Source: an uncultured Rikenellaceae bacterium
GTDB taxonomy: Bacteria > Bacteroidota > Bacteroidia > Bacteroidales > Rikenellaceae
Assembly (NCBI GenBank): GCA_947054185.1
Contig: CAMRVW010000077.1
Coordinates: 1-10,350, forward strand
Direction: 5' to 3'
Length of the DNA: 10,350 nucleotides
Shown: piece by piece, positions 1-5,604 of the stretch
Layout: every line of letters starts with the position of its first letter
Position numbering within the stretch: position 1 is the stretch's first letter
Notes under the pieces: model-generated
Databases searched by the model: none
What the model saw: only the letters and a program-made list of their open reading frames with translations
What the model was told of the DNA's origin: nothing
Translations under genes and position numbers: made by a program

Positions 1-108
1 GGCCCTCGTCCCGTTCACAAGGAATTGTGTGCGGTTTCGGTTCCCTCAGACCGCGCCTGCCGGGAATGGTGGGTGTAAAAGACGGGCGGCACCTTGGATT
101 GACCGGTA

Positions 109-268
109 CGTGACTTTTGCCTGACGGAGCTTCGGGCCGAGCCTGCGGGGGCAAGGCAGGGAGGTGATGGGCGGCAGTTTCGTACCCAAGTCACTGTGCT
201 ATATATTGCTCTGCGGGTTACGGCCCTCCGTGGGGGATTTTCTGCCCACCGCGAGGTGCGGCCCGTTG
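109..268. repeat. Diverged repeat, copy A
   Basis: This segment aligns with 460-620 at a nearly constant offset of 351-353 bases. The best conserved parts are GGGAGGTGATGGG (160-172), a block from CTATAT through GCTCTGCGGG (199-217), CGGCCCTCCG (221-230) and CTGCCCACCGCGAGGTGCGG (242-261). Between these the copies differ freely, and one single-base length change sits near 235-242. Strand and function are unknown. GTGGG at 230-234 can pair with CCCAC at 245-249 in this copy but not in copy B, which argues against a conserved hairpin there. Confidence 0.7.
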
Positions 269-378
269 CGGCCTCGTGCCTTGGCCGTTTTGCCGTGCAA
301 AAGCCTGCCGCGATAAAAAAGGCGCAAACTATAATACGACGCGATATGGCTTTAGGCTTGCTCAAATTGCACGAGTAA

Positions 379-410
379 CGTGCTTTTGACCTGAACGAGC
401 TTCGGGCCGA
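379..410. repeat. Short third copy of the repeat start
   Basis: These 32 bases match 109-140, the start of copy A, at an offset of 270. They share the run GAGCTTCGGGCCGA and the preceding CGTG-CTTTTG pattern. The match does not continue into the rest of the unit, so this is a partial copy lying between copies A and B. Confidence 0.6.
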
Positions 411-459
411 CCTGCGTCGGCCGCATAGGGCGCGGATTCGGGGTCGGGATAGTGGAGAG

Positions 460-620
460 TGTGATTTTGTCGTGACGGAGAGCGGAACGGAGACTGCGAA
501 TGGCAAAGCGGGGAGGTGATGGGTGGTGGGGGTGTGCCTTAGTCTCTGCACTATATGTTGCTCTGCGGGATGCGGCCCTCCGTTGAAAAATTTCCTGCCC
601 ACCGCGAGGTGCGGGCCGCT
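460..620. repeat. Diverged repeat, copy B
   Basis: Second copy of the unit at 109-268. The shared blocks are GGGAGGTGATGGG (512-524), CTATATGTTGCTCTGCGGG (551-569), CGGCCCTCCG (573-582) and CTGCCCACCGCGAGGTGCGG (595-614). The central GTGGGGGATTTT of copy A is replaced here by GTTGAAAAATTT, so the spacer has drifted while the flanks are kept. Confidence 0.7.
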
Positions 621-786
621 CGGGCTTCCTTGGGTCAGCCAGGAATAAGGAAAAGTGTGCGGATTCGTTCAAAGGAGGTGCGAGAGAGCCACGGGCCGAG
701 ACTTCGGGGTGTGCAGTATGGTGTGACAAAGACAAGCGAGAGGGACAACGTATCGCATCGGGGTGTGGTATGTATAATATGCATAA

Positions 787-827
787 AAAGAAACGGGATG
801 TCGCATGTTGCGACATCCCGTTTCTTT
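787..827 (-). terminator. Perfect 19-bp hairpin terminator of the Hc1-like gene
   Basis: A 19-base arm (787-805) pairs without mismatch with 809-827 around a 3-base loop. Read on the minus strand, it starts 12 bases after the Hc1-like stop codon, and the stem runs straight into a T run (complement of 785-789). That is the layout of an intrinsic terminator for the minus-strand gene. The stem ends are A/T pairs on both sides, so it may also stop transcription arriving from the gene-free region on the plus strand. Confidence 0.85.
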
Positions 828-838
828 AATCGGAGGAG

Positions 839-1015
839 TTATTTTTTAGACTCGTCCAAAGAGACTTTGCGGAACTCTTTAAGGAGTTTCTCAAGCTCTA
901 AAGAGGCTTTGCGGGCACGAGTGCCGGCAGCTTTGTTACCCTTCTCCAATTGTGACTGCGCATTTTCGTTAAAAACTTCGATTTGCGCTTTGATTTTTTC
1001 AAACAATTCTCCCAT
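839..1015 (-). CDS. Hc1-like (histone H1-like) DNA-binding protein, 58 aa
   Basis: I read this short gene by hand: ATG at 1015, TAA at 841-839, 58 residues. The protein starts MGELFEKIKAQIEVF, continues EKGNKAAGTRARKASLELE, and ends SLDESKK. This matches the small Bacteroidota proteins of the Hc1/histone H1-like family (Pfam Hc1), which are Lys/Ala-rich, mostly helical and thought to bind or compact DNA. The GNKAAGTRARKAS stretch (residues 26-38) is the family's hallmark as I know it. About a quarter of the residues are Lys or Arg, balanced by many Glu. It stands alone between its own promoter (1046-1077) and a perfect terminator hairpin, so it should be a short monocistronic message, probably abundant. 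Its usual family length is close to 58. The exact physiological role in Bacteroidota is not settled. Confidence 0.9.
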   Translation of the reverse strand: MGELFEKIKAQIEVFNENAQSQLEKGNKAAGTRARKASLELEKLLKEFRKVSLDESKK

Positions 1016-1045
1016 TGTTGTAAGATATAATAAGAATTAAGCGTT

Positions 1046-1077
1046 CAAAGATAAGGGCAATAATTTTTATTTACAAA
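1046..1077 (-). promoter_or_regulatory. Bacteroides-type promoter of the Hc1-like gene
   Basis: On the minus strand a TTTG (1077-1074) is followed after exactly 20 bases by TATCTTTG (1053-1046). This is the full Bacteroides sigma-ABfr consensus TTTG-N19-21-TAnnTTTG. Transcription should begin near 1040, giving a leader of about 25 A/T-rich bases before the ATG at 1015. The surrounding DNA is markedly A/T-rich for this window. Confidence 0.85.
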
Positions 1078-1200
1078 TAAAAACGACCATTTGTAACCGC
1101 TAAAAATATAACCCTCTGTTTTCTCGATTGTTGCCCATAAAACAAATATCGTGCGGCAAGGCCCTTATGCCGTATCACGACACCTCTGCCCTGCCCCGTC

Positions 1201-1692
1201 TCACCCTTGGATTTCTGTCGGACAGAGATGTTCCAACAAACCTTCGAGGCAGTCTTCGAGCAGGTCGAGCACCAGTTCAAACCCCTCGGCGCCCTCGTAA
1301 TAGGGATCGGGTATGTGGTCCCAGACATATTTGCGGCGAAAGTCGGTCATGCGATAGAGTTTGTTTTGCGACTCTCTGTCGGGAGCGATGCGCGAGGAGC
1401 GTTCGTAATTGGAGTCGTCCATAACCACGACCATGTCGAAGTGCAGGAAATCGTCGTCCGTAAGTTTGCGCGAACGGTGCGTCAATGTGTATCCGCGGTG
1501 CGAGGCCGCCGCTCTCATGCGTGCATCGGGCAACTCGCCGGCATGACCACCGTAAGTGCCCGCAGAGTCTATCTCGAAGCGGTCGGCAAGGCCACGGCTC
1601 TCCACTTTATGACGGAAGATGCCCTCGGCAGCCGGAGAACGGCATATATTGCCTAAGCACACAAACAACACTTTATGTTTTTTCTCTTTCAT
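1201..1692 (-). CDS. Low-molecular-weight protein tyrosine phosphatase, 163 aa
   Basis: Cytoplasmic phosphatase that removes phosphate from protein tyrosines through a phosphocysteine intermediate. The P-loop VCLGNICRSP carries the C-X5-R-S signature, with nucleophile Cys12 and phosphate-binding Arg18, next to the N-terminus as usual. The general acid is Asp129 in IPDPYY near the C-terminus. Full length of ~160 residues is normal. I start at the ATG at 1692 (MKEKKHKVLFVCLGN); the open frame continues upstream but only into argH in another frame. The gene follows argH by 85 bases with no clear terminator or promoter between them, so read-through from the arginine genes is likely. The P-loop has Ile before the second Cys, as in tyrosine phosphatases, not the Thr found in the arginine phosphatase YwlE. 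In Bacteroidota such enzymes can act on polysaccharide-associated tyrosine kinases, but no kinase is present here. Confidence 0.93.
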   Translation of the reverse strand: MKEKKHKVLFVCLGNICRSPAAEGIFRHKVESRGLADRFEIDSAGTYGGHAGELPDARMRAAASHRGYTLTHRSRKLTDDDFLHFDMVVVMDDSNYERSSRIAPDRESQNKLYRMTDFRRKYVWDHIPDPYYEGAEGFELVLDLLEDCLEGLLEHLCPTEIQG

Positions 1693-1777
1693 AAGGCATC
1701 TTTTTCGGTTACAAGACGGCCGGGTGGCACACATCAGTCCGCCAAGACCGGTACTGCGGCAGAAGCCACGGAGGCGC

Positions 1778-3112
1778 TTACTCGACCAATCGTCTTTCGG
1801 CCTCAACGGCACGGTCGAAGCCGAAGCGGGCCAGGCAATCATCGAACAACGACTTTATGCGGTCGGTGCACAGGTTGCCGATGCTTCCCTCGTGCGTGTG
1901 GTTGAGCTGTCGCGAGGGGTTGAAGCGTCCCGCCTCTATGTCGAGCCCCACATTGCGGTATGCCTCGCGGAACGGGACACCCGACAGTACCGCATTGTTG
2001 ACCACTTCGACACTGAACATATAGTCATACATCTTGTCGTCGACAATGCCCCGGCGCACCGTTATGTTGTCGAGCATGAAGAGCGCCATTTCGAGCGACT
2101 CGGTCAACGAGCCTATAGCGGGGAAGAGCACCTCTTTGAGCAGTTGCAGGTCGCGGTTGTAACCCAGCGGCAGGTTGGTTGTAAGTGACGTTATCTGTGC
2201 CGGGAGCGACTGTATGAGGTTGCACTTGCCGCGCATTATCTCCCACACATCGGGATTTTTCTTGTGCGGCATGATGCTGGAGCCGGTGGTGAGGGTGTCG
2301 GGATAGGATATGAAGCCGAAGTTCTGACTCAGGAACAGGCAGTTGTCGAAAGCCAGGCGAGAGAGTGTTGCCGCCACGGAGCTGAGGGCCTGGCTGGCGA
2401 TGCGTTCGCACTTGCCGCGTCCCATCTGTGCATAGACGACGTTATAATTGAGCGAATCGAAGCCGAGCAACTCGGTGGTCATCAGACGGTTGAGCGGGAA
2501 CGACGAACCGTAACCGGCAGCCGATCCGAGCGGGTTTTTGTTGCACACCCTGTAAGCGGCAAGGAGCATTTCGAGGTCGTCGACAAGGCTTTCGGCATAG
2601 GCGCCGAACCACAGCCCGAACGACGACGGCATGGCTATCTGCATGTGGGTGTAACCCGGCATGAGCACATCTTTATATCGCTCAGAGAGCTCTTGCAGCT
2701 TGGCAAAGAGGCGCCCGACAAGGGTGACGGTGCTCCGTATCTCGTCGCGAAGGAAGAGCTTGAGGTCGACAAGCACCTGGTCGTTACGAGAACGGCCGCT
2801 GTGTATCTTCTTGCCGGCATCGCCCACCATCTCGGTGAGCATGAACTCCACCTGCGAGTGGACGTCTTCGACCCCCGGCGCTATGACAAAGTCGCCATCC
2901 GTTATGCGTCGGTATATCTCTTTAAGCCCTTTCTGCACCGCCTCGAGGTCGGCGGGCGACATAAGGCCCACAGAGGCGAGCATGCGCGTGTGCGCAAGTG
3001 ACCCGAGCACGTCGACGCGGGCAAGCAAAAGGTCCATCTCGCGGTCGGCACCGACAGTGTATTGTTCAACACACGGATCGCTGTCCGTATTTTTCTGCCA
3101 AAGTTTACTCAT
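1778..3112 (-). CDS. argH: Argininosuccinate lyase
   Basis: Catalyses the last step of arginine synthesis, splitting argininosuccinate into arginine and fumarate in the cytoplasm. The 444-residue protein has the family's blocks in order: TVGADREMD near the N-terminus, HSGRSRNDQ (104-112), GYTHMQ (153-158) with the catalytic His, and the fumarase/lyase signature loop GSSIMPHKKNP (277-287) with the catalytic Ser. Length is a little under the ~460 usual in other bacteria but normal for Bacteroidota. The ATG at 3112 overlaps the end of the upstream deacylase by 8 bases, so the two are probably translationally coupled and share the promoter at 4185-4216. No internal stop or frameshift is seen, and all recognisable active-site segments are present. 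argG, argF and the rest of the pathway are not in this window. Confidence 0.96.
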   Translation of the reverse strand: MSKLWQKNTDSDPCVEQYTVGADREMDLLLARVDVLGSLAHTRMLASVGLMSPADLEAVQKGLKEIYRRITDGDFVIAPGVEDVHSQVEFMLTEMVGDAGKKIHSGRSRNDQVLVDLKLFLRDEIRSTVTLVGRLFAKLQELSERYKDVLMPGYTHMQIAMPSSFGLWFGAYAESLVDDLEMLLAAYRVCNKNPLGSAAGYGSSFPLNRLMTTELLGFDSLNYNVVYAQMGRGKCERIASQALSSVAATLSRLAFDNCLFLSQNFGFISYPDTLTTGSSIMPHKKNPDVWEIMRGKCNLIQSLPAQITSLTTNLPLGYNRDLQLLKEVLFPAIGSLTESLEMALFMLDNITVRRGIVDDKMYDYMFSVEVVNNAVLSGVPFREAYRNVGLDIEAGRFNPSRQLNHTHEGSIGNLCTDRIKSLFDDCLARFGFDRAVEAERRLVE

Positions 3113-4178
3113 TGCTTATATAGTGTTTTATAATATCGGTGTAAATGTCTATCGCCGAGCGTATTTGACTCAGAAGCACATATTCGTCGGCGGTGTGCGA
3201 GCGGGCCGAGTCGCCCGGGCCTATCTTGACCGACGGGGCCGCAATAAGGGCCTGGTCGGAGATGGTGGGCGAGCCGAACGGGGTAAGACCGAGGCCGGCG
3301 GCATAAGAGACAAAGGGGTGGTCGGCGGATATGTGCGACGGACGCAGACGCATGGAGCGGGCCACGGCGGTGCCGCCGCAAAGCTCTGATATAAGGTCGA
3401 GCAGCTCTTCATGGGTGTAAAGCTCGGTCATGCGCACGTCGACAACATAGTCGCACGAGGCGGGTATGACATTGTGTTGTGTGCCTGCGTTTATCTGCGT
3501 CACCGTCATCATGGTGTCGCCGAGCCAGGGACTGATGCGGTCGAAGCGGTGGGCGCGTATGCGGTTGATGCCGTCGAGCGCGCGATAGAGTGCGTTGTCG
3601 CCCTCGCCGCGTGCCGCATGTCCGCCGCGTCCGTGGGCGGTGCAGTCGACAACCATAAGGCCGCGTTCTGATATGGCCGGGTTCATGCTTGTCGGCTCAC
3701 CGACCACGGCAAGGTCTATTGTCCCTATCATGGGCAGGACGCTCTCGATGCCACCGCTGCCCGACACCTCCTCTTCGGCAGTTATGGCAAGGCATAGGTT
3801 GAGACGGTGGCCGCTGTCGTGATAAAGCCGGCTAAAGGCTGCCACAAGAGAGACAACGCTTGCGCCGGCGTCATTGCTGCCGAGACCGTAAAGCCTGTCG
3901 CCCTCTATGTCGGGACTGAAGGGGTCGCGCCGATATCCCGAGTTGGGACGCACGGTGTCGTGGTGCGAGTTGAGCAGAAGGGTGGCACGGGCAGGGTCGT
4001 AATCGCGCGCAAAGGCCACCACGTTATTGCCCGCACGGGTGCACTCCATGCCGTGCTCGCAAAGAAAAGACTCTATCAGCGAGGCGGTGTCATGCTCCTG
4101 CCTGCTGAAAGAGGGTGTTTTTATCATGGAACGGAGCAACGATATGCTCCTGTCGAAGAGTTGGTCTGCGGTTTTCAT
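3105..4178 (-). CDS. argE: M20 family deacylase, ArgE-like (acyl-citrulline/ornithine)
   Basis: Zinc-dependent M20 amidohydrolase, 357 residues. Visible motifs are SHHDTV (71-76) with the HxD metal ligands, SNDAG (101-105) with the bridging Asp, AEEE (134-137) with the catalytic Glu and a metal ligand, GEPT (160-163), and a C-terminal His in ARSHTADE (325-332). The central dimerisation/lid domain occupies roughly 175-285. By family it removes the acyl group from an arginine precursor. In Bacteroides the carbamoylated intermediate is N-succinylcitrulline, so with argH directly downstream the likely product is citrulline; that substrate is inference. I choose the ATG at 4178: an in-frame TTG at 4187 would fall inside the -7 promoter box. 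ArgE, DapE and carboxypeptidase-type M20 enzymes are hard to separate from sequence alone, but the coupling to argH favours the arginine role. Confidence 0.88.
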   Translation of the reverse strand: MKTADQLFDRSISLLRSMIKTPSFSRQEHDTASLIESFLCEHGMECTRAGNNVVAFARDYDPARATLLLNSHHDTVRPNSGYRRDPFSPDIEGDRLYGLGSNDAGASVVSLVAAFSRLYHDSGHRLNLCLAITAEEEVSGSGGIESVLPMIGTIDLAVVGEPTSMNPAISERGLMVVDCTAHGRGGHAARGEGDNALYRALDGINRIRAHRFDRISPWLGDTMMTVTQINAGTQHNVIPASCDYVVDVRMTELYTHEELLDLISELCGGTAVARSMRLRPSHISADHPFVSYAAGLGLTPFGSPTISDQALIAAPSVKIGPGDSARSHTADEYVLLSQIRSAIDIYTDIIKHYISNE

Positions 4179-4184
4179 CGTCGG

Positions 4185-4216
4185 CAAAGGTAAGACAATA
4201 AGAGCATCAAGGCAAG
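4185..4216 (-). promoter_or_regulatory. Promoter of argE-argH, almost no leader
   Basis: On the minus strand CTTG (4216-4213, core TTG) is followed after 20 bases by TACCTTTG (4192-4185), a match to the Bacteroides -7 consensus TAnnTTTG. Only six bases separate this box from the ATG at 4178, so the transcript should begin within about 0-5 bases of the start codon. No Shine-Dalgarno site is possible in such a leader. No ARG-box-like palindrome is evident around it. Confidence 0.6.
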
Positions 4217-4330
4217 AGAGCGCGGGGATTTTTTGTGCGGAGCTTTCGGGGAAAGATGCCTTTCAAGCGATGCTTTGCATGGAGCGCTTTCGGGGGAATG
4301 CTTCGGAGGGGAGGCTTTAGCGGGTGGCGT

Positions 4331-4358
4331 TTTTCGGAGGGACGTTTTCGGAGGGACG
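4331..4358. repeat. Tandem 14-bp repeat in a G-rich spacer
   Basis: TTTTCGGAGGGACG occurs twice head to tail (4331-4344 and 4345-4358), followed by two degenerate relatives (about 4359-4375 and 4376-4389, the latter TTTTCGGGGGTGCG). Looser versions such as CTTTCGGGGGAATG occur upstream from about 4245. The whole 4217-4414 gap is G-rich and simple on the plus strand. It holds no credible gene; open frames through it give only low-complexity Lys/Pro/Ser/Ala peptides. A clear terminator for the nuclease gene that ends at 4415 was not found here. Confidence 0.75.
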
Positions 4359-4414
4359 TTTTTTTTGAGGGGACATTTTCGGGGGTGCGTTGTCGGAGGT
4401 TGCACTGCCCCGCC

Positions 4415-5452
4415 CTATCGGAACCAGAAGTTTTTATCGTACTTGGGTTCGGATGGGAGCAGATAGAATATGTCGAGGCCGGTAAGCGTTTCGATGGAGT
4501 CGACAGGGACGGCATAGACACGATAGTCGCGGTTGCAGTCGTCGATGTTGGGTATCACAAAGCCTATGGCCTGAAAGCCGTCACCGTCGCGCGTGGCCAC
4601 GGCCTTATAGAAGAGCTCGGGCACTGCCACGCCGCTGCCTATCTTCTTGAAAGGGCGCCCCTTGGGCTCGACGAGCACACCGGCGGTGACGACATAGAGA
4701 GAGTCGTGCTCGGCGGCCCATTCGCGCACCTTGCCCTCGAGGCTTTTCCACACATAACGGTTGAGACCCGGCTTCTGTGGCGACACATTGGTCATTATGA
4801 AGGTGGCTTTGTTTTCGGTGCGGTTGTCGTCGCGGTCGGCAGAGGGCACAAGGTGGCCTTTGTCATAGCCCGAGCCTGTGTAATCGGCCGATGACGAGCG
4901 CGCCCATCCCTTGTGCACAAGGCGGCTGTCGGTGACGAATGTCGTTGCACGGGTCGTGCCTTTGACACCCACCTCGGCACGGGTGAGCACATATGCCGCC
5001 CAACGGGAGTTGCGTGTGCGGGGGTCGTAACTCACCACATAACGGCCCTCGCGGCTGACAAGGGTGTAAAGAGTGTCGCTCCCTGACGGAAGGGCGTAAC
5101 GGGCCACTCCCCATCCCGGAGAGTCGGTGACATGGGCAGGTGCTTCAGTGGCCGGTCTGACGTTGGCCGATGATGTCGGCTTGGGTTTGCCCGGTTTGCT
5201 TTTGGCGGAGGGCTTGGCGGCCGGTTTGGCTTTGGTGACGGGTTTGGCTTTGGGGGCCGGTTTGTTTTTGGAGACGGGGCCGGATGCGCCGCTCTCTCTG
5301 CCCGACAGGGTGGCGGCGACAAACTCACATGCGCGCCCTATCAGGCGGTCGACACTGCCGTTATCGACAACCAACACCACGCCCAACACAATCAATATCA
5401 CAAGCAGCACGATCAGGCCGCCGATGCCTCTTTTCCCTCTTCTTGCTGTCAT
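4415..5452 (-). CDS. Membrane-anchored DNA/RNA non-specific endonuclease
   Basis: A 345-residue protein with three parts. Residues 1-10 are basic (MTARRGKRGI), followed by a strong hydrophobic helix (about 11-29) that fits an uncleaved N-terminal anchor. Residues about 60-105 are a Lys/Pro/Ala/Ser-rich linker with repeated AKP/KPKP units. From about 112 to the end is a NUC domain (Pfam Endonuclease_NS): the active-site motif is YDKGH (196-200, catalytic His200, in place of the commoner DRGH), then TNVSPQ (221-226) and NRYVW (231-235), where an Asn should hold the metal. The catalytic domain should sit outside the cytoplasmic membrane, cutting DNA and RNA for nutrition or self-protection. I use the ATG at 5452; the in-frame TTG at 5536 lies inside a -7 box. 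It faces away from the radical SAM gene. Substrate and export route are inferred. Confidence 0.9.
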   Translation of the reverse strand: MTARRGKRGIGGLIVLLVILIVLGVVLVVDNGSVDRLIGRACEFVAATLSGRESGASGPVSKNKPAPKAKPVTKAKPAAKPSAKSKPGKPKPTSSANVRPATEAPAHVTDSPGWGVARYALPSGSDTLYTLVSREGRYVVSYDPRTRNSRWAAYVLTRAEVGVKGTTRATTFVTDSRLVHKGWARSSSADYTGSGYDKGHLVPSADRDDNRTENKATFIMTNVSPQKPGLNRYVWKSLEGKVREWAAEHDSLYVVTAGVLVEPKGRPFKKIGSGVAVPELFYKAVATRDGDGFQAIGFVIPNIDDCNRDYRVYAVPVDSIETLTGLDIFYLLPSEPKYDKNFWFR

Positions 5453-5511
5453 ACGTTCATTTTCAAGCCCCTCTGACGGCCCTTGCAGAAAGCCGGCCAC
5501 AAAGCCCGATG

Positions 5512-5541
5512 CAAAGATATTATAAAAACGTTTCAAAGATA
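5512..5541 (-). promoter_or_regulatory. Two candidate -7 boxes for the nuclease gene
   Basis: Reading the minus strand, TATCTTTG occurs at 5541-5534 and again at 5519-5512, both matching TAnnTTTG. Neither has a TTTG at the right distance upstream, so the -33 element is weak or replaced by an activator. The nearer box gives a leader of about 50 bases to the ATG at 5452. Confidence 0.5.
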
Positions 5542-5562
5542 CGAATTCAAATTGTATCTTTG
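5531..5562 (+). promoter_or_regulatory. Promoter of the radical SAM operon, mirrored with the divergent one
   Basis: TATCTTTG (5555-5562) is a perfect -7 box. Twenty bases upstream is TTTC (5531-5534), a one-base variant of the -33 TTTG. Transcription would begin near 5567, leaving a leader of roughly 38 bases before the ATG at 5605. CAAAGATAC (5534-5542) and GTATCTTTG (5554-5562) form a perfect 9-bp inverted repeat with an 11-base centre, so the plus box faces the outer minus-strand box and the two cannot easily be occupied together. Confidence 0.65.
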
Positions 5563-5604
5563 CAGAGGCGACAGACTATTGTCATACAAGACGTCAAGAG
5601 CGAC

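Larger units (their letters stand above)
1..786. other. Gene-free region with diverged repeats
   Basis: No reading frame in this 786-base stretch looks like a real protein. The longer open frames on both strands are rich in Arg, Pro, Ser and Ala, have no recognisable domain, and follow the repeat units rather than a conserved protein. I looked for signatures of RNase P RNA, tmRNA, SRP RNA, tRNA and rRNA and recognise none. What it does hold is a sequence present in at least two diverged copies (given separately) and a short shared piece near its two ends (GTGTGCGG-TTCG-like, about 27-39 and 655-667). The region ends at the terminator hairpin of the minus-strand Hc1-like gene. It could be dispersed intergenic repeat DNA, a structured RNA of unknown type, or the decayed remains of something older. 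Confidence 0.6.

Noticed and set aside
15..816. Long open frames on the minus strand (15-602 and 352-816) and plus frames at 196-378 and 555-1040
   Set aside because: Arg/Pro/Ser-rich translations with no domain, crossing the repeat units; the last one also runs through the hairpin terminator and antisense to the Hc1-like gene.
1154..1172. Hairpin CGGCA...TGCCG after the phosphatase gene as a terminator
   Set aside because: The stem has a two-base bulge and the T-rich stretch begins about eight bases away, so it is too weak to call.
1201..1692. Phosphatase as a protein-arginine phosphatase because it sits in an arginine operon
   Set aside because: The P-loop reads CLGNICRS with Ile; the arginine phosphatase YwlE has Thr at that place. 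Protein arginine phosphorylation is also unrelated to arginine synthesis.
4179..4187. TTG at 4187 as the argE start
   Set aside because: It lies inside the -7 box and would not be transcribed; the ATG at 4178 is in frame and fits.
4175..4521. Minus-strand frames through the G-rich gap giving Lys/Pro/Ser-rich peptides
   Set aside because: Their composition simply reflects the 14-bp repeats and they overlap the nuclease end and the argE promoter.
5453..5536. TTG at 5536 as the nuclease start, adding 28 residues
   Set aside because: It overlaps the outer -7 box, and the basic-then-hydrophobic anchor begins right at the ATG at 5452.
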